Notes under the pieces: generated by a model
Databases searched by the model: none
What the model was told of the DNA's origin: nothing
Seen by the model: only the letters and a program-made list of their open reading frames with translations
Program-made: the position numbers and the translations under genes
Source of the DNA: Eriocheir sinensis
Lineage: Eukaryota > Arthropoda > Malacostraca > Decapoda > Varunidae
DNA length: 64,000 nt
Direction of reading: 5' to 3'
Assembly (NCBI RefSeq): GCF_024679095.1
Contig: NC_066509.1
Coordinates: 12,967,669 to 13,031,668 of the forward strand
Shown: positions 12,383 to 34,669 of the stretch, one piece after another
How the letters are laid out: every line of letters begins with the position of its first letter
How positions within the stretch are numbered: position 1 is the first letter of the stretch

Positions 12383-13427
12383 ACACATAAAATATTTAAA
12401 TTTTTATTTAAATAAATATACAAAATGCACATACAATAAGGTAAACTTGTATTGAAAGAGATATGCAAAAATACATATAAAACAATGTAAATTTGTTTCA
12501 AAATATATATACGAATACACATAAAATAACGTAGATTTCTATAGAAATATATATACAAAAAACACATAAAATTAAGTAAATACGTATAAAAAAATGTAAA
12601 CAAAATACACATAAAATAATGTAAACTCGAAACAAAATAAATAAACAAAATACCAATAAAAGAATGTGTATTTGTATAAATATAAATGTACAAAATACAC
12701 ATACAAAATAAACATAAAATAAGGTAAATTTGTTATGAAATATATGTACAAAATACACATAAAATAATGTAAATTTATATGAAAATATATATACAAATAC
12801 ACATAAAATACCATGAATTTGTATAAACTTATATATACAAAATAAATATTAAATAATGTAAATGCGTATAAAAATATATATACAAAGTACATATAAAATA
12901 ATGTAAATTCGTATCAATATAAATCAACAAAATACCAATAAAATAATATATATTTGAATGAAAATAGATTTACAAAATACACATAACATAACTAAAATTT
13001 GTTTTGAAATATATAAAAAAAATACATACAAATAATTTGAGTTTGTATGAAAATAGATATTCAAAATACATATAAAACTAGGTAAATTTCTTTTGAAATA
13101 TATATACAAAATACCCATAAAATATTGTAAATTTGTGTCAAAATATATAAACAAATACACATAAAAAAACTTAAAATAACGTAAATATGTATCAAATATA
13201 TATACAAAAAACACATTAAATAATGTAAATATGTATAAAAAATATATACAAAACATAAATAAAATAATGTAAAATCGTATCAAAATAAATACAGAAAATA
13301 TTAATAAAATAATGTAAATTTTTATGAAAATTAAGATGCAAAATACCCATAAAATAACACATTTTTTATAAAAATATATATACGAAAAAACACAAAATAC
13401 TAGATTTTCTATTAAAATAAATAGATA
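12383..13427 (-). repeat. 45-bp satellite block 14, reversed
   Basis: Reversed monomers of X1. Counterparts are 3859-4902 and 34669-35714. The switch words at both ends are the same as in the counterparts. Confidence 0.92.
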
Positions 13428-14371
13428 TACATTCTTTTATTGGTATTTTGTTTATTTATTTTGTTTCGAATTTACATTATTTTATGTGTATTTTGTTTAC
13501 ATTTTTTATACGTATTTATTTAATTTTATGTGTATTTTGTATATTTATTTTTATAGAAATCTACGTTATTTTATGTGTATTCGTATATATATTTTGAAAC
13601 AAATTTACATCGTTTTATATGTATTTTTGCATATCTCTTTCAATACAAGTTTACCTTATTGTATGTGCATTTTGTATATTTATTTCAATAGAAATTTAAA
13701 TATTTTATGTGTATTTTGGTATATATATTTTTATAAGAAATGCGCTATTTTATGGGAATTTTGCATCTTTATTTTCATACAAATTTACATTATTTTATTA
13801 ATATTCGGTGTATTTATTTTGATACGATGTTACATTATTCTATTTGTTTTTTGTATATACTTTTTTATACATATTTACATTATTTAATGTGTATCTTGCA
13901 TATATATTTTATACAAATTCATTATCTATTATCTATTTTCATACAAATACACATTCTTTTCATGATATTTTGTTTATTTATTTTGACACGAATTTACATT
14001 ATTTGATATGTATTTTGTATATATATTTTTATACGTATTTACATAATTTCATATGTATTTTGTATATATATTTCTATAGAAATCTACGTTATTTTATGTG
14101 TATTCGTATATATATTTTGAAACAAATTTACAGTTTTATTTGTATTTTGCGTTTTTTTTTCAATACAAATTTACCTTATTGTATGTGTGCATTTTGTATA
14201 TTAATTTTAATACAAATTTAATTATTCTATGTGTATTTTTGTATATGTATTCTTTAAAAAAATATGCTTTATTTTATGGGTATTTTGCATCTTTATTTTC
14301 ATATAAATTTAAATTATTTTATTGATATTCTGTGTACTTATTTTGATACGATTTTACATTATTCTATGTAT
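13428..14371 (+). repeat. 45-bp satellite block 15
   Basis: Forward monomers with a 12-unit repeat containing the fused monomer TTATCTATTATCTATTTT near 13920-13940. Counterparts are 4903-5840 and 35714-36659. An anomalous run of eight T follows TTTTGCG at about 14147-14160. Confidence 0.92.
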
Positions 14372-15822
14372 AACAAAAATAAATACAGAATACACAAAAA
14401 TAGATATGCAAAATACATATAAACAATGTAAATTTGTTTCAAAAAATATATACGAATACACTTGAAATAAGGTAGATTTCTATAAAAATATATATACAAA
14501 ATACACATAAAATTAAGTAAATACGTATAAAAAATGTATAAAAAATACACATAAAATAATGTAAATTAGTATCAAAATAAATAAACAAAATACCAATAAA
14601 AGAATGTGTATTTGTATAAATATATATATACAAAATATACATTAAATAATATAAATTTGTTTAAAACTATACAAAATAGACATGAAATAATGTAAATACG
14701 TATAAAAATATATATACAAAATACACATTAAATAATGTAAACTCGCGTCAAAATAAATAAACAAAATGTCAGTAAAAGAATGTGTATTTGTATGAAAATA
14801 GATATACAAAATACACCTAAAATAACCTAAATTTGTATCAAACTATATACAAAAATACACAAATTTTTTTTAAATTTGTATGAAAATATTTACAAAATAC
14901 ACATAAAATTAGGTAAATTTGTATTGAAATACATACACAAAATACACATAAAATAATGTAAATTTGAATGAAAATACATAAACAAATACACTTAAAATAA
15001 CGTAAATTTGTATAAAAAAAATATGTACAAAACACAAATAGAATAATGTAAAATCGTTTCAAAATAAATACACAGAATATCAATAAAATAATGTAAATTT
15101 GTATGAAAATAAAGAAGCAAAATACCCATAAAATAACGGATTTTTTTTATTTATAAAAATATATATACCAAAAGACACATCAAAAAATTAAATTTATATT
15201 AAAATAAATATACAAAAAACACATACAATAAGGTAAATTTGTATTGAAATAGATATGCAAAATACATATAAAACAATGTAAATTTGTTTCAAAATATATA
15301 TACGAATACACATAAAATAACGTAGATTTCTATAAAAATATATATAGAAAATACACATAAAATGAAGTAAATACCTATAAAAAAATGTATACAAAATACA
15401 CATAAAATAATGTAAATTCGTATCAAAATAAATAAACAAAATACCAATAAAAGAATGTGTATTTGTATGAATATAAATATACAAAATACACATAAAATAA
15501 TGTAAATTTATATAAAACTATATACAAAAATACACAGAAGCAATTAAATTTGCATGAAAATATATACAAAATACACCCGAAATAAGCTAAATTTGAATTG
15601 AAATATATATACAAAATACATGAAATAAAGTAAATTTGTATCAAAATATTTATACAAATACACATATAATAACGTAAATTTGTATGAAAATATATAAACA
15701 AAATACACATTAAATAATGTAAATACGTATAAAAAAAAATATGTACAAAATACACATATAATCATGTAATTCGTATCAAAATAAATAAACAAAATACCAT
15801 TAAAATAATATAAATTTGTATG
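14372..15822 (-). repeat. 45-bp satellite block 16, reversed
   Basis: Reversed monomers of X1. Counterparts are 5841-7290, 36659-38112 and, inverted, 32795-34248. The block ends in the GAGTAAACGTGTATGTTGC switch word near 15822. Confidence 0.92.
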
Positions 15823-16102
15823 AGTAAACGTGTATGTTGCATATTTTTTCATTACAAATTTACCTTATTATATACGCATTTTGTATATTAATTTTAATAC
15901 AAATTTAATTATTCGATGTGTATTTTTGTATCTGTATTTTTATAAACATATGCTTTATTTTTTTAGTATTTTGCATCTTTATTTTCCTGCAAATTTACAT
16001 TATTTTATTGATATTCTGCTCATTCATTTTGATACGAATTGACATTATTCTATGTGTATTTTGTATATATTTTTCATACAAATTTACGTTATTTTATGTT
16101 TA
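15823..16102 (+). repeat. 45-bp satellite block 17, short forward island
   Basis: Forward part of the X1 copy of the 367-bp duplication. It ends TATGTTTAAAAATATG. The X0 copy has TATGTTTAAACATATG at the same place, so the perfect 14-bp palindrome of X0 is lost or not yet formed here. Confidence 0.9.
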
Positions 16103-16192
16103 AAAATATGTACAAAATACACATATAATCATGTAATTCGTATCAAAATAAATAAACAAAATACCAATAAAATAATATAAATTTGTATGAGT
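16103..16192 (-). repeat. 45-bp satellite block 18, 90-bp reversed island
   Basis: Two reversed monomers, the second copy of the reversed part of the 367-bp duplication. The switch word here reads GAGTAAACGTGAATGTTGC, one base different from the usual form. The same difference is in X2 near 38480. Confidence 0.9.
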
Positions 16193-19173
16193 AAACGTGA
16201 ATGTTGCATATTTTTTCAATACAAATTTACCTTATTACATACGCATTTTGTATATTAATTTTAATACAAATTTAATTATTCGATGTGTATTTTTGTATCT
16301 GTATTTTTATAAACATATGCTTTATTTTTTGGGTATTTTGCATCTTTATTTTCATACAAATTTACATTATTTTATTGATATTCTGCTCATTCATTTTGAT
16401 ACGAATTGACATTATTCTATGTGTATTTTGTATATATTTTTCATACAAATTGACGTTATTTTATGTGTATTTGTTTATATATTTTGACACAAATTTACAA
16501 CATTTTATGGGTATTTTGTATATACATTTCAAAAGAAATTTACCTAGTTTTTTGTGTATTTTGTATATCTATTTTCATACAAACTCAAATTATTTCTATG
16601 TATTTTTGTATATATTTTAATACAAATTTTAGTTATGTTATGTGTATTTTGTAAATTTATTTTCATTCAAATATATATTATTTTATTGGTGTTTTGTTGA
16701 TTTATATTGATACGAATTTACATTATTTTATATGTACTTTGTATATATATTTTATACGCTTTTACATTATTTAATATTTATTTTGAATATATATTTTTAT
16801 ACAAATTCATGGTATTTTATGTGTATTTGTATATATATTTTTTTATAAATTTACATTATTTTATGTGTATTTTGTACATATATTTTTTTTAAAAATCTAC
16901 CTTATTTTATGTTTATTTTGTATGTGTATTTTGTATATTTATATTTATCCAAATACACATTCTTTTATTGGTATTTTGTTTATTTATTTTAATTCGAATT
17001 TACATTATTTTATGTGTTTTTTGTATACTTTTTTTTATACGTATTTGCTTAATTTTATGTGTATTTATGTATTATTTAATGTTCATTTTGTATATATATT
17101 TTATCCAAATTTACATTATTTTATGTGTATTTGTTTATATATTTTCATACAAATTTACACTATTTTATGTGTTTTTTGTATATATATTTTTCTACGTATT
17201 TAAATTATTCTATGTGTATTTTGTATATACATTTTCATAAAAAATTACGTTATTTTATTGTGTGTATAAGTATATATTTTGATACAAATTTTATACAAAT
17301 TCATGTTATTTAATGTTTATTTGTATATATATTTTCATACAAATTTATATTATTTTATGTGTATTTTTTCATATATTTCATTACAAATTTACCTTATTTT
17401 ATGTTTATTTTGTATATTTATTTCATTCAATTTTAAATTATTTTATGTGTATATTTGTATTTGTATTTAGGTTATTTTATATGTATTTTGTATATATATT
17501 TTCATCCAAAATTACATTATTTTATTGGTATTTCTTAATTTAATTCGATACGAATTTAGATTATTTCATATGTATTTTGTATACATATTTTTATTCTCAT
17601 TTACATTATCTAAAGTGTGTTTTGTATATATATTTTTATGCAAATTTATTTTATGTTCATTTTTGTACATATATTTTTATAGAAATTTGCGTTATTTTAT
17701 GTATATAGTTTTATATAAATCTACGTTAATTTATGTGCATTTTGTATATTTATATTTATACAAATACACATTCTTTTATTGGTATATTGTTTATTTACAT
17801 TTATACGAATTTACATTATTTTATGTGTATTTTGTATACATTTTTTTATACGTATTTACTTAATATTATGTGTATTTTGTATATGTATTTTTATAGAAAT
17901 CTACGTTATTTTATGTGTATTCGTATATATATTTTGAAACAAATTTACATTATTTTATATGTATTTACCATATCTATTTCAATACAAATTTATCTTATTG
18001 TATGTGCATTTTGTATATTTATTTTAATACAAGTTCAAATATTTTATGTGTATTTTGGTATCAATAATTTTATAAAAAAATGCATTTTATAGGTATTTTG
18101 CATCTTAATTTTCATTTTATATGTACTTTGTATATATATTTTTATACGCTCTTACATTATTTATTATTTATTTTGAATATAATTTTTTATACAAATTCAT
18201 GGTATTTTATGTGTATTTCTATATATATTAGTTCATATAAATTTACATTATTGTATGTGTATTTTGTACATATATTTTATTACAAATCTACCTTATTTTA
18301 TGTTTATTTTGTATGTGTATTTTGGATATTTTTATTTATCCAAATAAACATTCTTTTATTGGTATTTTGTTTATTTATTTTAATTCGAATTTACATTATT
18401 TTATGTGTATTTTGAATACATTTTTTTATACGTATTTACTTAATTTTATGTGTATTTTGTATGTATATTTTTATAGAAATCTACGTTTTTTTATTTGTAT
18501 TCGTATATATATTTTGAAACAAATTTACATTGTTTTATATGTATTTTTGCTTATCTCTTTCAATACAAATTTACCTTATTGTATATGCATTTTGTATATT
18601 TCTTTCAATACAAATTTAATTATTCTATGTGTATTTTGTATATATATATTTATAGAAATCTTCGTTATTTTATGTGTATTCGTACACATATTTTGAAACA
18701 AATTTGATTTGCTTTATATGTATTTTGCGTATCTATTTCAATACAAATTTGCCTTATTGTATGTGTTTTTTATATATTTATTTTAATATAAAATCTAATT
18801 TTTTTATGTGTATTTTGGTATATATATTTTTATAAGAAATGCGCTATTTTATGGGAATTTTGCATCTTTATTTTCATACAAATTTACATAATTTTATTAA
18901 TATTTGGTGTATTTATTTTGATACGATTTTACATTATTCTATTTGTTTTCTGTATATACTTTTTTATACATATTTACATTATTTAATGTGTATCTTGCAT
19001 ATATATTTTATACAAATTTATTATCTATTATCTATTTTCATACAAATACACATTCTTTTCATGATATTTTGTTTATTTATTTTGACACGAATTTACATTA
19101 TTTGATATATATTTTGTATATATATTTTTATACGTATTTACATAGTTTCATATGTATTTTGTATATATATTTA
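16193..19173 (+). repeat. 45-bp satellite block 19
   Basis: About 3 kb of forward monomers, matched almost base for base by 38480-41460. It includes several less usual variants (for example near 17150-17640 and the out-of-order join near 18080-18120, where TTTTCATTTTATATGTAC links two HOR phases). It ends TTTAATAGATATTC. Confidence 0.92.
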
Positions 19174-27585
<8,412 letters not shown>

Positions 27586-28739
27586 CAAAAATAAAATAAT
27601 GTAAATTTGTATGAAAATAAAGATGCAAAATACCCATAAAATTAAGCTTATTTTTATAAAAATACATATACAAAAATACACATAGATTAATCAAATTTGT
27701 ATTAAAATTAATATACAAAATGCACATACAATAAGGTAAATTTGTATTGAAAAAATATGCAAAATACACATAAAACAATGTAAATTTGTCTGAAAATAAA
27801 TATACGAATACACATAAAATAACGCAGATTTCTATAGAAATATATATACAAAATACACTTGAAATAATGTAAATACGTATAAAAATATATATAAAAAATA
27901 CACATTAAATAATGTTAATTCGTGTCAAAATAAATAAACAAAATATCATGAAAAGAATGTGTATTTGTATGAAAATAGATGTACAAAATACACATAAAAT
28001 AACCTAAATTTGTATAAAACTTTATACAAAAATACACAAAAATAATTTAAACTTGTATGAAAATAAATATACAAAAAACATATAAAAATAGGTAAATTTG
28101 TATTGAAATACATATACAAAATACACATATAATAATGTAAATTTGAATGAAAATATATAAACATATAGACTTAAAATAACGTAAATTTGTATCAAATATA
28201 TATACAAAAAAAACATTAAATAATGTATATATGTATAAAAAAATATATACAAAACACAAATAAAATAATGTAAAATCGTATCAAAATAAATACAGAAAAT
28301 ATTAATAAAATAATGTATATTTGTATGAAAATTAAGATGCAAAATACCCATACAATAACGCATTTTTTATAAAAATATATATACGAAAAAACATAAAATA
28401 TTTGATTTTGTATTAAAATAAATAGATATACAAAATACACATAAAATAAGCTAAATTTGAATTGAAATATATATACAAAATACATAAAATAATGTAAATT
28501 TGTATCAAAATACCTATACAAATACATATATAATAACGTAAATTTGTATAAAAATATATAAACAAAATACACATTAAATAATGTAAATACGTATAAAAAA
28601 TGTAAAAAATACAGAAATAATCATGTAATTCGTATCAAAATAAATAGACAAAATACCAATAAAATAATGTAAATTTCTATGAGAAAACATATACAAAATA
28701 CACATAAATAACGCAAATATCAATAAAAATATATATAAT
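27586..28739 (-). repeat. 45-bp satellite block 24, reversed, start of arm A'
   Basis: Reversed monomers. From 27764 it is the inverted copy of 11315-12287. Bases 27600-27764 are the inverted equivalent of about 3550-3720, the part that is missing at 12287. An unusual AAGCTT is near 27643. Confidence 0.91.
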
Positions 28740-28926
28740 ATAATATATTTTTATACATATTTAAAATATTTAATGTATATTTTGTATATATATATTTTAT
28801 CCAAATTTACGTGATTTTATATGTATTTGTTTATATATTTTCATACAAATTTACATTATTTTATGTGAGTTTTGTATATGTATTTCAATACAAATTTGCC
28901 TAACTTTATGTGTATTTTGCATATAC
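28740..28926 (+). repeat. 45-bp satellite block 25, short forward island
   Basis: Inverted copy of 11129-11315. It is entered through the AT palindrome-like stretch at about 28724-28753. Confidence 0.9.
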
Positions 28927-30103
28927 AAAATATACAAAATGCACATAAAACAATGTATATTTGTTTCAAAATATATATACGAATACACATAAAATAACGT
29001 ATATTTCTATAGAAATATATATACAAAATACACATGAAATGACGTAAATACGTATAAAAATATATATACACAATACACATTAAATAATGTAAATTCGCAT
29101 AAAAATAAATAAACAAAATATCAATAAAAGAATGTGTATTTGTATGAAAATAGATATACAAAATACACATAAAATATTGTAAATTTGTATAAAACTATTA
29201 AAAAATACACAAAAATAATTCAAATTTGTATAAAAATATATATACAAAATACACATAAAACTAGTTAAATTTCTATTGAAATACATATACAAAATACACA
29301 TAAAATACTGTAAATTTGAATGAAAATATATGAAGATATATTTGTATGAAATATATATAGAAAATACACATTAAATAATGTAAATATGTATAAAAAAGTA
29401 TATACAAAACACAAATAGAATAATGTAAAATAGTATCAAAATAAATACACAGAATATTAATAAAATAATGTATATTTGTATGAAAATAAAGATGCAAAAT
29501 ACCCATAAAACAACGCATTTTTTATGAAAATATATATACCAAAATACACAAAATATTTAAATTTGTATTACAATGAATATACAATTTACACATACAATAA
29601 GGTAAATTTGTATTGAAATAGATATGCAAAATACACATAAAACAATGTAAATTTGTTTCAAAATATATATACGAATACACATAAAATAACGTAGATTTCT
29701 ATAAAAATATATATACAAAATACACATAAAATGAAGTAAATACGTATAAGAAAATGTATACAAAATACACATAAAATAATGTAAATTCGTATCAAAATAA
29801 ATAAACTAAATGCCAATAAAAGAAAGTATAAATATAAATATACAAAATACACATAAAATAACGTTAAATTGTATAAACCTATATGCAAAAATAAAAAAAA
29901 TAATTAAATTTGTATGAAAATAGATATACAAAAGACACATAAAATAAGCTAAATTTGAATTGAAATATATATAGAAAATACTTAAAATAATGTAAATTTG
30001 TATCAAAATATATATTCAAATACACATATATTAAAATTAATATACAAAATGCGTGTATAATAAGGTAAATCTTTATTGAAAAAATATGCAACATACACGT
30101 TTA
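28927..30103 (-). repeat. 45-bp satellite block 26, reversed
   Basis: Inverted copy of 9951-11128. The coordinates of equivalent bases sum to 40054. A 315-bp open stretch here (28856-29170) translates identically to the equivalent at 10884-11198, so the two arms are very close in sequence. Confidence 0.92.
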
Positions 30104-31356
30104 CTCATACAAATTTATATTATTTTATTGGTATTTTGTTTATTTATTTTGATACGAATTACATGATTATGTGTATTTTCTATTTTGTACATATTTCTTT
30201 ATACGTATTTACATTATTTAATGTGTATTTTGTTTATATATTTTCATACAAATTTACGTTATTATATGTGTATTTGTATAAATATTTTGATACAAATTTA
30301 CTTTATTTCATGTACTTTGTATATATATTTCAATTCAAATTTAGCTTATTTTGTGTGTATTTTGTATATATTTTCATACAAATTTAATTACTTCTGTGTA
30401 TTTTTGTATGTAGTTTTATATAAATTTAAGTTATTTTATGTGTATTTTGTATATTTATATTTATACAAATACACATTCTTTTATTGGTATTTTGTTTATT
30501 TATTTTGATTCGAATTTACATTATTTTATGTGTATTTTGTATACATTTTTTTATAGGTATTTACTACATTTTATGTGTATTTTGTATATATATTTTTATA
30601 GAAATCTACGCTATTTTATGTGCATTCGTATATATATTTTGAAACAAATTTACATTGTTTTATATGTATTTTGCATATCTATTTCAATACAAATTTACCT
30701 TATTGTATGTGTTTTTTGTATATTTATTTTAATACAAATTTAGTTTTTTGATGTGTATTTTGGTATATATATTTTTAAAAATGCGTTATTTTATGGGTAT
30801 TTTGCTTCTTTATTTTCATACAAATTTACATTATTTTATTAATATTCTGTGTATTTATTTTGATACGATTTTACATTATTCTATTTGTGTTTTGTATATA
30901 TTTTTTTATACAAATTTACGTTATTTTAAGTGTATTTGTTTATGTATTTTCATTCAAATTTACATTATTTTATGTGTATTTTGTGTATGTATTTCAATAC
31001 AAATTTACCTAATTATATGTGTATTTTGTATATTTATTTTCAGCCAAATTTAAAATATTTTTGTTTATTTGTGTATATAGTTTGATACAAATTTAGGTTA
31101 TTTTATGTGTATTTTGTATATCTATTTTCATACAAATACACATTCCTTTATTGATATTTTGTTTATTTATTTTGACGCGAATTTTATGTGAATTTGTTTT
31201 CATTTCATACAAATTTACATTATTTTATGTGTATTTTGAACATGTAATTAAATACAAATTTAACTAATTACATGTGTATTTTGTATATCTATTTTCATAC
31301 AAATTGAAATTTTTGTTTTTGTTTTTTGTATATATTTTTATTCAAATTTTCGTAAT
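30104..31356 (+). repeat. 45-bp satellite block 27
   Basis: Inverted copy of 8699-9950. It begins with the reverse complement of the recurrent switch word (ACATACACGTTTACTC, near 30091-30106). Confidence 0.92.
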
Positions 31357-32425
31357 CTTATAAAAATATATATACCAAAAAACACATAAAATATTTAAAT
31401 TTGCATTGAAATAAATATACAAAATGCACATACAATAAGGTAAATTTGTATTGAAAGAGATATGCAAAAATACATATAAAACAATGTAAATTTGTTTCAA
31501 AATATATATACGAATACAAATAAAAAAACGTAGATTTCTATAAAATATATACACAAAACACACATAAAATTAAGTAAATACGTATAAAATAATGAATACA
31601 AAATACACATAAAATAATGTAAACTCGAATTAAAATAAATAAATAAAATACCAATAAAAGAATGTGTATTTGGATAAATATAAATATAGAAAATACACAT
31701 ACAAAAAAAACATAAAATAAGGTAGATTTGTAAAAAAATATATGTACAAAATACACATAAAATAATGTAAATTTATATAAAAATATATATACAAATACAC
31801 ATAAAATACCATGAATTTGTATAAAAATATATATTCAAAATAAATATTAAATAATGTAAAAGCGTATAAAAATATATATATACAAAGTACATGTAAAATA
31901 ATGTAAATTCCTATCAATATAAATCAACAAAACACCAATAAAATAACATATATTTGAATGAAAATAAATTTCCAAAATACACATAACATAACTAAAATTT
32001 GTATTAAAATATATACAAAAATACATAGAAATAATTTGAGTTTGTATGAAAATAGATATACAAAATACACATAAAACTAGGTAAATTTCTTTTGAAATGT
32101 ATATACAAAATACCAATAAAATATTGTAAATTTGTGTCAAAATATATAAGCAAATACACATAAAATAACGTAAATTTGTATGAAAAATATATACAAAATA
32201 CACATAGAATAATGTCAATTCATAGCAAAATGAATGAGCAGAATATCAATAAAATAATGTAAATTTGTATGAAAAAAGATGCAAAATACCCAAAAATAAA
32301 GCATATGTTTATAAAATACAGATACAAAATACACATCGAATAATTAAATTTGTATTAAAACTAATATACAAAATGCGTATATAATAAGGTAAATTTGTAT
32401 TGAAAAAATATGCAACATACACGTT
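31357..32425 (-). repeat. 45-bp satellite block 28, reversed
   Basis: Inverted copy of 7659-8698. The coordinate sum shifts from 40054 to about 40087 within it, so small net indels distinguish the arms here. Confidence 0.91.
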
Positions 32426-32518
32426 TACTCATACAAATTTATATTATTTTATTGGTATTTTGTTTATTTATTTTGATACGAATTACATGATTATATGTGT
32501 ATTTTGTACATATTTTTA
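32426..32518 (+). repeat. 45-bp satellite block 29, 90-bp forward island
   Basis: Inverted copy of 7569-7658. It carries the second reversed copy of the switch word. Confidence 0.9.
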
Positions 32519-32795
32519 AACATAAAATAACGTAAATTTGTATGAAAAATATATACAAAATACACATAGAATAATGTCAATTCGTATCAAAATGAATGAG
32601 CAGAATATCAATAAAATAATGTAAATTTGTATGAAAATAAAGATGCAAAATACTCACAAAATAAAGCATATGTTTATAAAAATACAGATACAAAAATACA
32701 CATCGAATAATTAAATTTGTATTAAAATTAATATACAAAATGCCTATATAATAAGGTAAATTTGTATTGAAAAAATATGCAACATACACGTTTAC
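32519..32795 (-). repeat. 45-bp satellite block 30, short reversed island
   Basis: Inverted copy of 7291-7568, the second part of the 367-bp duplication in A'. Confidence 0.9.
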
Positions 32796-34248
32796 TCATA
32801 CAAATTTATATTATTTTATTGGTATTTTGTTTATTTATTTTGATACGAATTACATGATTATATGTGTATTTTGTACATATTTTTTTTATACGTATTTACA
32901 TTATTTAATGTGTATTTTGTTTATATATTTTCATACAAATTTACGTTATTATATGTTTATTTGTATAAATATTTTGATACAAATTTACTTTATTTCATGT
33001 GTTTTGTATATACATTTCAATTCAAATTTAGCTTATTTCGTGTGTATTTTGTATATATTTTCATACAAATTTAATTACTTCTGTGTATTTTTGTATATAG
33101 TTTTATATAAATTTACATTATTTTATGTGTATTTTGTATATTTATATTCATACAAATACACATTCTTTTATTGGTATTTTGTTTAATTATTTTGATACGA
33201 ATTTACATTATTTTATGTGTATTTTGTATACATTTTTTTATAGGTATTTATTTCATTTTATGTGTATTTTCTATATTTATTTTTATAGAAATCTACGTTA
33301 TTTTATGTGTATTCGTATATATATTTTGAAACAAATTTACATTGTTTTATATGTATTTTGCATATCTATTTCAATACAAATTTACCTTATTGTGTGTGTT
33401 TTTTGTATATTTATTTTAATATAAATTTAATTTTTTGATGTGTCTTTTGGTATATATATTTTTATATATATAAAAAATGCGTTATTTTATGGGTATTTTG
33501 CTTCTTTATTTTCATACAAATTTACATTATTTTATAAATATTCTGTGTATTTATTTTGATACGATTTTACATTATTCTATTTGTGTTTTGTACATATTTT
33601 TTTATACAAATTTACGTTATTTTAAATGTATTTGTTTATGTATTTTCATTCAAATTTACATTATTTTATGTGTATTTTGTGTATGTATTTCAATACAAAT
33701 TTACCTAATTTTATGTGTATTTTGTATATTTATTTTCATACAAATTTAAAATATTTTTGTGTATTTTTGTTTATAGTTTGATACTAATTTAGGTTATTTT
33801 AGGTGTTTTTTGTATATCTATTTTCATACAAATACACATTCTTTTACTGACATTTTGTTTATTTATTTTGACGCGAGTTTACATTATTTAATGTGTATTT
33901 TGTATATATATTTTTATACGTATTTACATCATTTCATGTCTATTTTGTATAGTTTTAAACAAATTTATATTATTTAATGTGTATTTTGTATATATATATT
34001 TATACAAATACACATTGTTTTATTGGAATTTTGTTTATTTATTTTGATACTAATTTACATTATTTTATGTGTATTTTGTATACATTTTTTATACGTATTT
34101 ACTTAATTTTATGTGTATTTTGTATATATATTTTTATAGAAATCTACCTTATTTCATGTGTATTCGTATATATTTTTTGAAACAAATTTACATTGTTTAT
34201 ATGTATTTTGCATATCTGTTTTTGTGTATTCTGTATTTATTTTTGTTA
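32796..34248 (+). repeat. 45-bp satellite block 31
   Basis: Inverted copy of 5841-7290. It begins with the third reversed copy of the switch word and ends CTGTATTTATTTTTGTTATA, the mirror of the entry switch at 5840. Confidence 0.92.
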
Positions 34249-34468
34249 TACATAGAATAATGTAAAATCGTATCAAAATAAGTACACAGTATATCAATAA
34301 AATAATTTAAATTTATATGAAAATAAAGATGCAAAATACCCATAAGATAAAGCATTTTTTTTTAAATACATATACAAAAATACACATAGAATAATTAAAT
34401 TTGTATTAAAATTAATATACAAAATGCACACATACAATAAGGTAAATTTGTCATAAAGCATATTTTTA
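34249..34468 (-). repeat. 45-bp satellite block 32, end of arm A'
   Basis: Reversed monomers, the inverted copy of 5638-5835. Regular order stops at 34452, where a perfect palindrome begins (see separate entry). Confidence 0.91.
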
Positions 34469-34484
34469 TAAAAATATGCTTTAT
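34453..34484. repeat. Perfect 32-bp palindrome at the A'/X2 junction
   Basis: Both halves contain AAAGCATATTTTTA and its exact complement, extended by AT and TA pairs on the outside. The centre is between 34468 and 34469. It is exactly where orientation changes from reversed to forward and where arm A' gives way to X2-type sequence. The right half is ordinary monomer sequence and the left half is its snap-back copy. Confidence 0.95.
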
Positions 34485-34669
34485 TTTATGGGTATTTTGC
34501 ATCTTTATTTTCATACAAATTTACATTATTTTATTGATATTCTGTGTATTTATTTAAATATAATTTTACATTATTCTATGTGTATTTTGTATATATATTT
34601 TATATAAAATGTATTTGTTTTCATTTCATACAAATCTACATTATTTTATGTATTTTTTGTACATGTATA
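34469..34669 (+). repeat. 45-bp satellite block 33, start of X2
   Basis: Forward monomers. The first 107 bp match 3660-3766 of X0 and have no counterpart at the start of X1. After 34576 it matches both X0 and X1. Confidence 0.91.

Larger units (their letters stand above)
15739..16472. repeat. 367-bp tandem duplication in X1
   Basis: Copies at about 15739-16105 and 16106-16472. Same structure as at 7205, so the duplication predates the split of X0 and X1. Confidence 0.88.
32149..32882. repeat. 367-bp tandem duplication in A', inverted
   Basis: Inverted copy of the 7205-7938 arrangement. The join reads as the X1 type (AAAAATATG) and not the X0 type when reversed. Confidence 0.87.
27764..34450 (-). 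repeat. Arm A' of a 6.65-kb inverted duplication
   Basis: Inverted copy of arm A. The stretch 28856-29170 is open on the minus strand and gives the same 104-residue translation as 10884-11198 on the plus strand, which shows near identity. The right end stops at a 32-bp palindrome and is followed at once by X2. Because A and A' are inverted, recombination between them would flip X1. Confidence 0.88.

Noticed and set aside
27636..27650. AAGCTT near the A' start as a cloning or assembly join
   Set aside because: A single hexamer inside an otherwise regular reversed monomer, one or two substitutions from the usual ATAAAGCATA; no vector-like sequence adjoins it.
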